Made by a program: the position numbers and the translations under genes | DNA from: CALESS01 sp964405455 | Lineage (GTDB): Bacteria; Chloroflexota; Anaerolineae; Anaerolineales; Anaerolineaceae | DNA: 64,000 bases | Direction of reading: 5' to 3' | Assembly (NCBI GenBank): GCA_964405455.1 | Contig: CAYOOA010000009.1 | Coordinates: 1 to 64,000, forward strand | The notes under the pieces: model-generated | The model's database searches: none | Told to the model about the DNA's origin: nothing | Seen by the model: the letters and a program-made list of their open reading frames with translations, nothing else | In this document: positions 43,145 through 50,834 of the stretch, in pieces | How the letters are laid out: the number at the start of each line of letters is the position of its first letter | How positions within the stretch are numbered: position 1 is the stretch's first letter

Positions 43145-44026
43145 TTATTGCCCTGAATTACTGATCACCTGGTATCGGTCGCGCAAGTCATCCAGACGGT
43201 CCAGGGTGAAGAGGGCCTGGTCAGATTCATCCTGGGCCAGGGCCAGCAGCATGGAATTAACAATAGTCATCGGCACGACAATCGAGTGAAAACCGGAAAT
43301 CGGCCCGCGCTTGGCCGAGAGAACCACATCGGCTTTATCCCCCACCAGAGGACCTAGCGTATCGGTGATCATGATCACCTTGCAGTGCACATCCCTGGCA
43401 TAATCCAGGATCAACTGCAACGCCGGTGTCACATCAAAGAAACAGAAGACTACCAGCAAGTCCTGTTCGTTCATCAGCAGCAGCGGCTCCAGGAATTCCC
43501 GCCCGGAAGTGATTAGCGGGATGACCTGGTGCCCGTATCGAACCAGGCGCAACTGCATCAAATCCACCAGCGAAACAGACGGTCCCAGCCCGAAGACGAA
43601 CACCCGCGAATGGGTGCGCAGTAAATCCTCTGCCTGGTGCAGGGCTTTGCGGTCCACGGATTCAAGCGCCTGGGTCAGGTAGTCAATTTCCGAAGCCACC
43701 AGGCGGTCAAAAATATCGCCCGCCTCGCGCAAATCATCCAGGCGGGTGCGCAGGCGTGCGGAGTGGGTCACGCGGTTGCGGAAGGCAGTCTGCAAGCTAT
43801 TGCGCATGGATGGGTAGCTCGGAAAACCCATGCTGCGGGCAAAGCGCACCATGGTCGCCTCGCTCACACCCAGCTTTTCGGCTACTTCAGCAGCGGAAAG
43901 AAAGGCGCTCTCCTCAGGATTCTTGCGGACGTAATTGGCGATCCTCTTCTCACTCTTGGTCAGCGAGCTAAATCGCTCTGTGATCAACTGGCTGAAGTCA
44001 ACCATCAGACCGGAATCCTTTTTCAT
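43145..44026 (-). CDS. RpiR-family regulator (HTH plus SIS domain)
   Basis: A 293-residue transcription factor. The N-terminal HTH-6 domain spans about 8-85 (LTKSEKRIANYVRKNPEESA, then AAEVAEKLGVSEATMVRFAR). The SIS sugar-phosphate-binding domain spans about 125-265 (VFVFGLGPSVSLVDLM; ITSGREFLEPLLLM). Known members sense phosphosugars such as ribose, MurNAc-6-P or glucosamine-6-P. AAGGAGGTG precedes the ATG. A TATACT box lies at 44049-44054 on the minus strand with a conserved 16-bp motif just behind it, which also occurs at the head of the operon. Confidence 0.93.
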   Translation of the reverse strand: MKKDSGLMVDFSQLITERFSSLTKSEKRIANYVRKNPEESAFLSAAEVAEKLGVSEATMVRFARSMGFPSYPSMRNSLQTAFRNRVTHSARLRTRLDDLREAGDIFDRLVASEIDYLTQALESVDRKALHQAEDLLRTHSRVFVFGLGPSVSLVDLMQLRLVRYGHQVIPLITSGREFLEPLLLMNEQDLLVVFCFFDVTPALQLILDYARDVHCKVIMITDTLGPLVGDKADVVLSAKRGPISGFHSIVVPMTIVNSMLLALAQDESDQALFTLDRLDDLRDRYQVISNSGQ

Positions 44027-44070
44027 GGCAGCACCTCCTTTTGTAAGTAGTATAGCATTATTTCCAAAAA

Positions 44071-44086
44071 TAAAATCTTACTTTCA
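44071..44086 (-). promoter_or_regulatory. Putative RpiR operator, copy 2
   Basis: TAAAATCTTACTTTCA agrees at 14 of 16 positions with the copy at 49647 in the same orientation. It covers the -35 position of the rpiR promoter (TATACT on the minus strand at 44049-44054). Confidence 0.55.
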
Positions 44087-45283
44087 TCACCACTTTTTCA
44101 GTAATTGAATAAATTCCGGAGTCAGCCACAATGCCCCGCCGGTGGTATCCACCAGAATGTCGCACACCTCCATCTGCGGGCGGTAGGCAATTTCTGCCAT
44201 GATGAATTGGTCCTTGAAGTAGCGGTTGCGAAAATAGGTTGGCTCGTATTTCTTGCGGATGTCAATATCCCGCCGCCATTTGCGTTTCAAGCGGATGGGA
44301 TCATCGGTCAGATACACCACCTTGATCCCGATCAGGTGCATGGCTTCCTCATACAGGAAGGGGAAATTGCCTTCGATAAAAATGATATCCGCCGGTTCCA
44401 CCACCACTGGCCGGGCCCCGGGCTTAAGGTTGCCCTGCTCATCATGGCTGGAGGTGGCGTTGATCGTATCGTAATGCGGAATGACGATCCGCTTGCCCTG
44501 ACAGATATCCTCCAGGCTGCGGATGAATAGGTCAAAGTGGTAAGCGCGCTTACCCTGGGTGAAAATGCCCTTGCGCTCCCGTTCATCCCGGTCAGTCAGG
44601 AAATTATCCAGTTCCACCGAGGTGGTCCGTTGGCCGCCGGCTTCAAAGGCCTCGCGCAAGCGGTCAACGATCTCGGTTTTGCCGGCCGCAGTCTGACCCG
44701 CTATGGCCAACAGGATCGGCGTACCCTTGATCCGGATCAGGTCCTTAACCAGGCGGATAAAGGTTTCGTCCAGTTCCAGGTTGGCCTGCTTGAATTCCTT
44801 GTAACCAACGCTGTCCACCCTGTTGAAGACCAGTTGGTTGCGGCCAAAGGTGCGATAAGGCTGTCCGCCAAGGTGAGCTCGAATATTTTCCGTCAGGTAT
44901 TCCGTGCGGTGCAGGAAGAAAAAGCCGCGGATATCGAAGTAAAAATGCCGTTTCACCCACTCCACCGGGTAAGCCCCCGTGGCCAACCCCACCAGCAGCA
45001 TTTGCGCAAGGTGTCGGATCGGCGCATCCAGCACAATCTGCCCATCGTGGCGGGGCTTGATCTGGATGCTGTCATAAAAAGCCCGGTTTTCCACCAGGGC
45101 TTCAATTTCGGGCATGGTGTCCAGCGTCACGCTTCCCCAGCCATTTTCCGGTTCCAGGTTATTAAGGGCGTAGCGGAATTCGTAGAGTTCCATCATCTCT
45201 ACCCCGCAGTCCAGCTTCAGCATCTGCTCAAACAGCCTGGCCGCAAACTGCGGGATATCGTTTAGATCCGTCACAAAGGCCAT
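44087..45283 (-). CDS. P-loop kinase, uridine-kinase/phosphoribulokinase-like, with unknown N-domain
   Basis: A 398-residue cytosolic protein. Residues 187-398 are a P-loop kinase: Walker A AGQTAAGKTE (195-204), a DNFLTDRDE segment like the uridine-kinase substrate loop, IPHYDTINATSS, and DIIFIEGNFPFLYEE for Walker B, followed by RKWRRDIDIRKKY as a lid-like arginine cluster. Residues 1-180 form a domain I do not recognise. The substrate could be a nucleoside, pentulose phosphate or polyol. It starts 6 bases after the apgM-like gene, clearly in the operon. Confidence 0.72.
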   Translation of the reverse strand: MAFVTDLNDIPQFAARLFEQMLKLDCGVEMMELYEFRYALNNLEPENGWGSVTLDTMPEIEALVENRAFYDSIQIKPRHDGQIVLDAPIRHLAQMLLVGLATGAYPVEWVKRHFYFDIRGFFFLHRTEYLTENIRAHLGGQPYRTFGRNQLVFNRVDSVGYKEFKQANLELDETFIRLVKDLIRIKGTPILLAIAGQTAAGKTEIVDRLREAFEAGGQRTTSVELDNFLTDRDERERKGIFTQGKRAYHFDLFIRSLEDICQGKRIVIPHYDTINATSSHDEQGNLKPGARPVVVEPADIIFIEGNFPFLYEEAMHLIGIKVVYLTDDPIRLKRKWRRDIDIRKKYEPTYFRNRYFKDQFIMAEIAYRPQMEVCDILVDTTGGALWLTPEFIQLLKKW

Positions 45284-45289
45284 GCGTTT

Positions 45290-46498
45290 CTATCCTCCGT
45301 ACTTGGCAATCCGCCCGGCATTGGCCAGGGCAATCGGCATCACCTGCGTAGCTGGCAGCACCCCCAGGCTGCCGTGCTGGCAGGCCCGCTCGCCAAACCG
45401 GTCAATCTGGTCAGGCCGGACGTATTTCGAGTAGATCAGCAGCGGCACCGGGTGCCACGAATGAGCTTTCATCACAGCCGGCGTGGAGTGATCTCCGCCG
45501 ACGATAAAAACATCCGGCCTCAGGGCCAGCATGCGCGGGATGACTTCGTCCACACTTTCAATCACGCGCACCTTGCCGTCAAAATCACCCAACTCACCGC
45601 AAATATCAGTCTGTTTGACGTGCACATAGAAGAAATCAAAATCGTTCCAGGCCTTTTCCAGCGTATCCAGTTGGTCATTGAGCGTCAGGCCGCCCACCTC
45701 CAAAACCTCCATGCCCGCCAGGCGTGCCACGCCCTTATACATGCCGTTAATGGCGATGGCTGCCGCTTTCAGGCTGTATTTCTCCGAGTAGGGCGGAATT
45801 ACCGGCAGGCAGTCGTACCCACGCAGGGTGATCCCATTTCCAATCGGCTCATCCTTCAACAGGCGCCGGGCTTCTGCGATGAATTGATTCACAACCTGCG
45901 CGCTGCGTTCCGCTTCGGGAACCAGGGGGCGGACCTCCAGCGGGCGAATCCCGTTCTTCTGCGGATCGGAATCCGAGATGGCCGGAGAAAGCCCTTCGCC
46001 GCGCATGACGAACGCCAGGCGGTGTTCCTTGACTGTCTCGAGGAAGAATTCCACGCCCTCAATCCGAATGGTATTCAAGCGTTCCACCAGCCGGCGGCTT
46101 TGATCGGTGGGGATGCGACCCGCGCGGCGATCCACCAGGATGCCGTCGGCATCCAGGGTACAAAAGTTGCCCCGCGCGGCCACATCCGTCGGGCGCAGGT
46201 CAAAATCAACACCCAGGGCCTCCAGTGCACCGCGGCCGATTTCATACTGGATCGGGTCATAACCAAAAATGGCCAGGTGGCCTGGTCCGCTGCCGTTAGT
46301 GATGCCGTGAATGACCGGGATTGTCAGCCCCAGCGAGGATTGACCAGCCAACCGGTCCAGGTTGGGAGTGCGGGCGGTTTCCAGCTCGGTCAATCCCTCC
46401 GGGGTTTGCGGCAGTCCGCCCAGCCCATCCAGGATGAGCATGACAATCTTTGTTGACGCAGGCTGGATAAATTTATGTAAAAATTCTTCGCTCATCAT
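45290..46498 (-). CDS. apgM: Archaeal-type cofactor-independent phosphoglycerate mutase homologue
   Basis: A 402-residue alkaline-phosphatase-superfamily enzyme. KIVMLILDGLGGLP gives the first metal aspartate, TNGSGPGHLAIFGYDP the phospho-serine, and VFIVGGDHSTPAVM the later metal site. EIGRGALEALGVDF and AARGNFCTL are aPGAM-specific. The classical job is interconversion of 2- and 3-phosphoglycerate, but in this operon a different phospho-substrate is possible. Its start overlaps the stop of the permuted mutase by 4 bases. Confidence 0.87.
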   Translation of the reverse strand: MMSEEFLHKFIQPASTKIVMLILDGLGGLPQTPEGLTELETARTPNLDRLAGQSSLGLTIPVIHGITNGSGPGHLAIFGYDPIQYEIGRGALEALGVDFDLRPTDVAARGNFCTLDADGILVDRRAGRIPTDQSRRLVERLNTIRIEGVEFFLETVKEHRLAFVMRGEGLSPAISDSDPQKNGIRPLEVRPLVPEAERSAQVVNQFIAEARRLLKDEPIGNGITLRGYDCLPVIPPYSEKYSLKAAAIAINGMYKGVARLAGMEVLEVGGLTLNDQLDTLEKAWNDFDFFYVHVKQTDICGELGDFDGKVRVIESVDEVIPRMLALRPDVFIVGGDHSTPAVMKAHSWHPVPLLIYSKYVRPDQIDRFGERACQHGSLGVLPATQVMPIALANAGRIAKYGG

Positions 46499-48096
46499 TT
46501 TCCCCTTTCCGGGTCCACGGCGCGCCGCCCCACCCCATCCACCATGGCGGCATAAGTCCTCTGGATTTTGGCGTAATTTCCATCGCGGTCCAGGGCAATC
46601 CCCCGGCCCGTGCCGGTGGCAACCTGGCCAACACCGATTTCGGCCATCTGCGCTTCCAGTTTATCCAGCAGGGCAGGTGCGCTGCCGGGTTCCGTGCTGC
46701 GGCCGTCAAATATGAGGTGTAAAAATACGTCGTTCAACCCGGCCTCACTCGACATTTTAAGCAGCGCCAGCGGGTAATCAATTGAACCATGCGAGCTTTT
46801 CTCGGTGAGCAATCCGATTAAGTGCAATCGGCGGCCGCTGCGCTTCACCCGTTCAATCGTCTCCAGAAAAATTTTATTGGTGTAAAACGAACCGTCTTCC
46901 ATGGCAGTTTCCAGGCGTACATCATCCTGTGGTACCACCCGGCCGGCGCCAATATTGAGATGCCCGGCTTCTGAATTACCTGCCTTTCCCTCCTGCAAGC
47001 CCACAAACTCACCCGATGCGTGTAATTCTGAATGGGGCTGTTGTTTCAGCAATTCATCCCAGTTGGGTGTGTCCGCCTCCCAGATCGGGTTGTTGGCATC
47101 CTGGCTGCCCAGGCCCCAGCCGTCCAGGATGATCAACAACACTTTGCGCGGGCCGCCCCAGTCGTAACCAGGGGCCAGGGTCTGGCCGGTCATTTCCTGC
47201 GGTTTATGGATGCCCATCGCATCCAGGATGGTTGGAGCCAGGTCTGCCAGGCAGCCGTTGCGCAACTTCACTTCGCGCTGCGCCTTCCCATCCACCAGGA
47301 TGAAGGCCACCGGGTTGGTGGTGTGTGAGACATGCGGCTTTTCATCGGGGGTTTGCAGAACTTCCAGGTTGCCGTGGTCGGCGGTCACCATCACCACGTA
47401 CCCGGCGGAGCGGGCGGTTTGCACCACCTCCCCCAGGCGGCAATCGACCACCCCGGCACAGGTGACCTTGGCCGGGTGGTTGCTGGTATGCCCAATTACA
47501 TCACCGTTGGCGAAGTTGGTCACAATCAGCGGAAAGCCTTTTCGGATACCTTCCACCACGCGGGCGCTAACCTGTGCCAGGCTCATTTCCGGCACCTGGT
47601 CAAACGGCATGCCCTTTGGGGATGGTATACGCACATCCTCCTCGCCTTCAAAGGGGCGGTTGTTACCGCCGTTGAGGAAGAAAGTCACATGGGCATACTT
47701 TTCAGATTCCGCCACGCGCAGCTGGCGCAATCCTGCCTTGCTGACCACTTCACCCAGGGTATTTCTTAACTCGCTGGGCGCAAAGGCCACCGGCAGGTAG
47801 GTAAATTTCTCGTGATATAGGGTTAAGATAACAAAATGCAGGTCGCTGAGCAACCTGCGTTCAAAATGCGCAAAACCGGGCTCCACAAAGGCCTCGGTCA
47901 ATTCCACTTCACGTTCGCCGCGCCGGCAGCAAAAAATGACCGCATCGCCATCCTGCACACTGCCGACCGGCGCTCCGGAGGAGTCCACCCGGACGATCGG
48001 CTCGAGGGAATAATCCGTCTGGCCTTCCGCATATAAGGTCCGCACCGTGTCAGCCAGGATGGTCGCGCCGTGGGTTTTGAATGTCGGGTTCATCAC
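46495..48096 (-). CDS. Circularly permuted phosphoglycerate-mutase-like enzyme (iPGM)
   Basis: A 533-residue alkaline-phosphatase-superfamily protein in which the two halves of bacterial iPGM (GpmI) are in swapped order. Residues 45-305 match the normal C-terminal half: DGDAVIF (49-55), EKYAHVTFFLNGG (132-144), NFANGDVIGHTS (194-205), TADHGN (238-243), HTTNPV (258-263), LADLAPTILD (283-292). After linker APGYDWGGPR, residues 318-525 match the normal N-terminal half: LIILDGWG (321-328), GNSEAGH with the catalytic serine (Ser375), SSHGS (434-438), FDGRS (463-467), GRGIALDRD (497-505). Almost all family active-site residues are kept; the Asp after the DGR arginine is Ser. It could be a true mutase or a phosphatase for another substrate. 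Confidence 0.88.
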   Translation of the reverse strand: MMNPTFKTHGATILADTVRTLYAEGQTDYSLEPIVRVDSSGAPVGSVQDGDAVIFCCRRGEREVELTEAFVEPGFAHFERRLLSDLHFVILTLYHEKFTYLPVAFAPSELRNTLGEVVSKAGLRQLRVAESEKYAHVTFFLNGGNNRPFEGEEDVRIPSPKGMPFDQVPEMSLAQVSARVVEGIRKGFPLIVTNFANGDVIGHTSNHPAKVTCAGVVDCRLGEVVQTARSAGYVVMVTADHGNLEVLQTPDEKPHVSHTTNPVAFILVDGKAQREVKLRNGCLADLAPTILDAMGIHKPQEMTGQTLAPGYDWGGPRKVLLIILDGWGLGSQDANNPIWEADTPNWDELLKQQPHSELHASGEFVGLQEGKAGNSEAGHLNIGAGRVVPQDDVRLETAMEDGSFYTNKIFLETIERVKRSGRRLHLIGLLTEKSSHGSIDYPLALLKMSSEAGLNDVFLHLIFDGRSTEPGSAPALLDKLEAQMAEIGVGQVATGTGRGIALDRDGNYAKIQRTYAAMVDGVGRRAVDPERGK

Positions 48097-48119
48097 ATCG
48101 CCTCTGTCTCTCGGATGGA

Positions 48120-48851
48120 TCAGGACCGCGGTGGAAAGAGGTCCAGCAACTGGTTGAAGCGGTGGATGATGACATCCGGCCGATTTTCATCGGTAATGGT
48201 TGCCTCTGCCAGCTCCTCGGGGGAAATCATGATCACCACCATGCCAAACCCAGCCTCGCGCGTGCCGGTTACATCCCGCTTCAGGTTATCGCCCACGTAG
48301 GCGCAGCGGGCCGGCTCCACGTCCGCCTGCCGGGCTGCCTCCAGGTAGATGGAGGGGTGCGGCTTGCGCCGCCCGTAGATGGAAGACAGTAAGACTGATT
48401 TGAAATAGCGCGCGAAACCGCTTTGCTCCAGCCATTCTGGAATCTCGCGAGTGCCGATCAGGTTGCTGATAATGCCGAGAACATAACCTCGCCGCTGCAG
48501 TTCCTCCACCACCTCGCGGCCCTGGTCCACCAGCACCCGCCGCCCCATGGACTGGCGGTATTGGAAGGTTAATTCAGCGCCCAGGGGGGCAATCCGTTCA
48601 GCCGGGAATTCCGGGGTCAGCCAGCGCGTCCACATCTCGGCTTCCGGTGCCTCGGTCAGGTTTTCAAAGGCCCATTTTCGGTAATCCTTGTAGCGCAAAT
48701 CCAGTTTGGCGCAGAAAGCAACCGGATCTTCATCCGTGCCCACCAGCTCGACAATCCGCTGACGAGCACGGGCCATGTGCTCCTCGTCCTTGACGAGGAT
48801 GCGCAGCGTATTGCCCAGGTCCAGGAAGATGGCATCAACGGGAGGATTCAT
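48120..48851 (-). CDS. HAD-family hydrolase
   Basis: A 243-residue HAD-IA protein. AIFLDLGNTLRIL (motif I), GIISNLIG (II), GRRKPHPSIY (III) and CAYVGDNLKRDV (IV) are intact. Motif I has Gly where the usual second aspartate lies. It is a clear paralogue of the next gene upstream (about the same length, same WTRWLTPEFPAE segment). Phosphatase or related phosphotransfer on a small phospho-compound is likely. AGGTGA precedes the ATG, 8 bases after the previous stop. Confidence 0.87.
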   Translation of the reverse strand: MNPPVDAIFLDLGNTLRILVKDEEHMARARQRIVELVGTDEDPVAFCAKLDLRYKDYRKWAFENLTEAPEAEMWTRWLTPEFPAERIAPLGAELTFQYRQSMGRRVLVDQGREVVEELQRRGYVLGIISNLIGTREIPEWLEQSGFARYFKSVLLSSIYGRRKPHPSIYLEAARQADVEPARCAYVGDNLKRDVTGTREAGFGMVVIMISPEELAEATITDENRPDVIIHRFNQLLDLFPPRS

Positions 48852-48859
48852 GCAGTCAC

Positions 48860-49597
48860 CTATTCCTGGTAGCGCGGCTGGAAGATATCCAGCAGTTCGC
48901 TGCATTCCTGGATGGAGTAGTCAGCCTTTTGCTCGCCGGATTGCGGCTCCTTGGCCAGGGTGGCCGGTTCCAGGAAGAGAATCATCATGCCAAAGCCGGC
49001 TGCACGGCAGCCTTCCACGTCGCGGATGGGGTTGTCGCCCACATATGCGCAGTTCTCCGGCTTGGTGCCGATGCGCCGGGCAGCCTCAAGGTAGATTTCC
49101 GGATTGGGCTTGCGCAGGCGCACCTTGGAGGAAAGCACCACAGTCCTGAAGTAGCGGGTCAGGCCTTCGGTTTCCATCCAATCGGGGATTTCCGTTTCCG
49201 TGATGGTGTTGGCAATAATGCCCAGTTTGTATCCGCGCCGATCCAACTCGATGATCACATCGTTGACATCCGGGCGGGGTACTCGGCGGCCGTCATGGTC
49301 GCGCCAAAGGCGGGTCAACCGGCCGGAATTCGGGGCGATGATCTCAGCCGGAAAATCCGGCAGCAGCCACTGCGTCCACAACTCCCTCTCAGAGGCCTCC
49401 AGCAGGGAGGCCTTGGACTGCCTGCGGTACTCCTTCCAGCGGGCATCCAGTTTGGCAAAGAAAGCCTCCTCGGATTCGGTCGCGCCCACCAGGTGCATTA
49501 AATCCGCTCTGGCCTGTGCCATGAAAGCCGGATCTTCGATCACAATTCGCAGTGTATTGCCGACGTCTAAAAAGATGGCTTCAATCTGGTGGTTCAC
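48860..49597 (-). CDS. HAD-family hydrolase, first gene of the minus-strand operon
   Basis: A 245-residue HAD-IA protein starting with GTG after a strong AAGGAG site. AIFLDVGNTLRIV (motif I), GIIANTIT (II), RLRKPNPEIY (III) and CAYVGDNPIRDV (IV) are present, again with Gly for the second motif I aspartate. It shares WTQWLLPDFPAEIIAP with its downstream paralogue, so the pair arose by tandem duplication. A promoter and an operator-like dyad lie just upstream, divergent from the LacI gene. Confidence 0.87.
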   Translation of the reverse strand: MNHQIEAIFLDVGNTLRIVIEDPAFMAQARADLMHLVGATESEEAFFAKLDARWKEYRRQSKASLLEASERELWTQWLLPDFPAEIIAPNSGRLTRLWRDHDGRRVPRPDVNDVIIELDRRGYKLGIIANTITETEIPDWMETEGLTRYFRTVVLSSKVRLRKPNPEIYLEAARRIGTKPENCAYVGDNPIRDVEGCRAAGFGMMILFLEPATLAKEPQSGEQKADYSIQECSELLDIFQPRYQE

Positions 49598-49646
49598 GGC
49601 GTCTCCTTGGATTTGTTATGGGGATTAATTTCAACAATTGAATAAT

Positions 49647-49662
49647 TGAAATATTACTTTCA
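49647..49662 (-). promoter_or_regulatory. Putative RpiR operator, copy 1
   Basis: TGAAATATTACTTTCA is a dyad (TGAAA, 6 bases, TTTCA). It covers the expected transcription start of the minus-strand operon. A looser dyad, TTTCAA and TTGAAA, lies at 49629-49651. Confidence 0.6.
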
Positions 49663-49670
49663 TTTCTATT

Positions 49671-49699
49671 ATCGTACAACAAATTATGGATTTATGCAA
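49671..49699 (-). promoter_or_regulatory. Promoter of the minus-strand phospho-compound operon
   Basis: On the minus strand TTGCAT, a 17-base spacer and TACGAT. The -10 box is 74 bases from the GTG start at 49597. Confidence 0.6.
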
Positions 49700-49718
49700 G
49701 TCTTTTTTCACAAATATA

Positions 49719-49747
49719 TTGACTTTGAACTCTTTTTTGAGTACACT
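49719..49747 (+). promoter_or_regulatory. Promoter of the LacI-inositol operon
   Basis: TTGACT, a 17-base spacer and TACACT. The LacI-type operator begins 14 bases downstream of the -10 box. Confidence 0.7.
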
Positions 49748-49760
49748 TGCTGTGTAAATA

Positions 49761-49774
49761 TGCAAACGTGTGCA
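49761..49774 (+). promoter_or_regulatory. LacI-type operator
   Basis: TGCAAACGTGTGCA is one mismatch from a perfect dyad centred on CG, the usual LacI-family form TGCAAACGTTTGCA. It lies between the promoter and the lacI start, so binding would block transcription of the whole plus-strand operon. Confidence 0.75.
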
Positions 49775-49788
49775 AAAAGGATCCAGCA

Positions 49789-50814
49789 TTGACCACCACG
49801 ATCAAGGATATCGCCAGACTGGCCGGTGTTTCCCACTCTACCGTCTCCCGCGCACTGCAGGGCAGCCCGCTCATCTCTGCGGAGACCCGGACGAGGATTC
49901 AACAGGTGGCAACCGAGCTGGGCTATCAACCCAGCGCCGCCGCCCGCAGCCTAAAAACCCGCCGCTCCCAGGTGTTGGGCGTGATCCTCAGCAGCCTCGA
50001 TGACCCCTTCTTCAGTGAGATCCTCCAGGGTATCGAAGATACTGCTCGAGAAGCCGGTTACAGCCTGTTCATCGCGGCCTCCCACCGTGATAACCAGCGC
50101 AGCCAAAAGATTGTCCAGGCTTTACTGGAACACCGCGCCGAGGGTGTGATCATCTGCTCCACCACCTTCAGCGCCGAACAAGGCCAAAAGCTGTTGGATG
50201 GCGGTTTCCCCGTGGTGGTGGTCAACAACCAGACGGTCGAAAATTTTCGCTATGCCATTTATCACGATGACCTCGACGGCTGCCGCCAGTTGACCCGTCA
50301 CCTGGTCAGTCTGGGTCACCGGCATATCGCCTTCCTCGGCGATTCGCTCTCCGGGCGCACCTCTGAAGAACGTCTGCGCGGCTATCAGGTCGAGATGGAT
50401 GCGGCCGGGCTCCCCATCCTGGATGGTTTCATTCACTCCGTTTCGGGCGGCGGCCCAGAGAACGGCATTTCTGCCCTCAATCATTTCCTTGATCTTTACA
50501 CCCGCCCCACCGCCATCGTCTGTTTTAACGATATGCAAGCCATTGGCCTGCTGAAAGGGCTGCAATTGGCTGGCCTGGATGTGCCGGGTGATATTTCCAT
50601 TACCGGTTTCGATAATATCCTGTTCTCAACCTACACCAACCCACCCCTAACCACCTTTGATCAGCCCAAGCGTTACATCGGTATTGAAGCCACTCGCCTG
50701 CTGCTCAATCTGCTGGGACCCACCCGTGAAATATCGCCCGCTGAGCCCGTCGTTAAAGTCCTCAAGGGTCGCCTGCTCGTCCGCAAAACCACGGCACCCC
50801 CGCCGGTTTTATAG
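49789..50814 (+). CDS. LacI-family regulator of the inositol/hexuronate operon
   Basis: A 341-residue repressor. The N-terminal HTH is TIKDIARLAGVSHSTVSRAL, followed by the hinge helix region PSAAARSLKTRRS and a type-1 periplasmic-binding-like effector domain (QVLGVILSSLDDPFFSEILQ; ITGFDNILFSTYTNPPLTT). The start is TTG at 49789 with AAAAGGA upstream, because HTH homology begins there; upstream codons run through the operator. The effector is probably inositol or a pathway intermediate, by context. Confidence 0.92.
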   Translation: MTTTIKDIARLAGVSHSTVSRALQGSPLISAETRTRIQQVATELGYQPSAAARSLKTRRSQVLGVILSSLDDPFFSEILQGIEDTAREAGYSLFIAASHRDNQRSQKIVQALLEHRAEGVIICSTTFSAEQGQKLLDGGFPVVVVNNQTVENFRYAIYHDDLDGCRQLTRHLVSLGHRHIAFLGDSLSGRTSEERLRGYQVEMDAAGLPILDGFIHSVSGGGPENGISALNHFLDLYTRPTAIVCFNDMQAIGLLKGLQLAGLDVPGDISITGFDNILFSTYTNPPLTTFDQPKRYIGIEATRLLLNLLGPTREISPAEPVVKVLKGRLLVRKTTAPPPVL

Positions 50815-50834
50815 CTCTCCAGGAGATCTTGTAG

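Noticed and set aside
46495..48096. Frameshifted or chimeric fusion of two partial mutase genes
   Set aside because: The frame is open throughout, each half appears once and complete, and the junctions fall at domain boundaries, which fits permutation better than decay.
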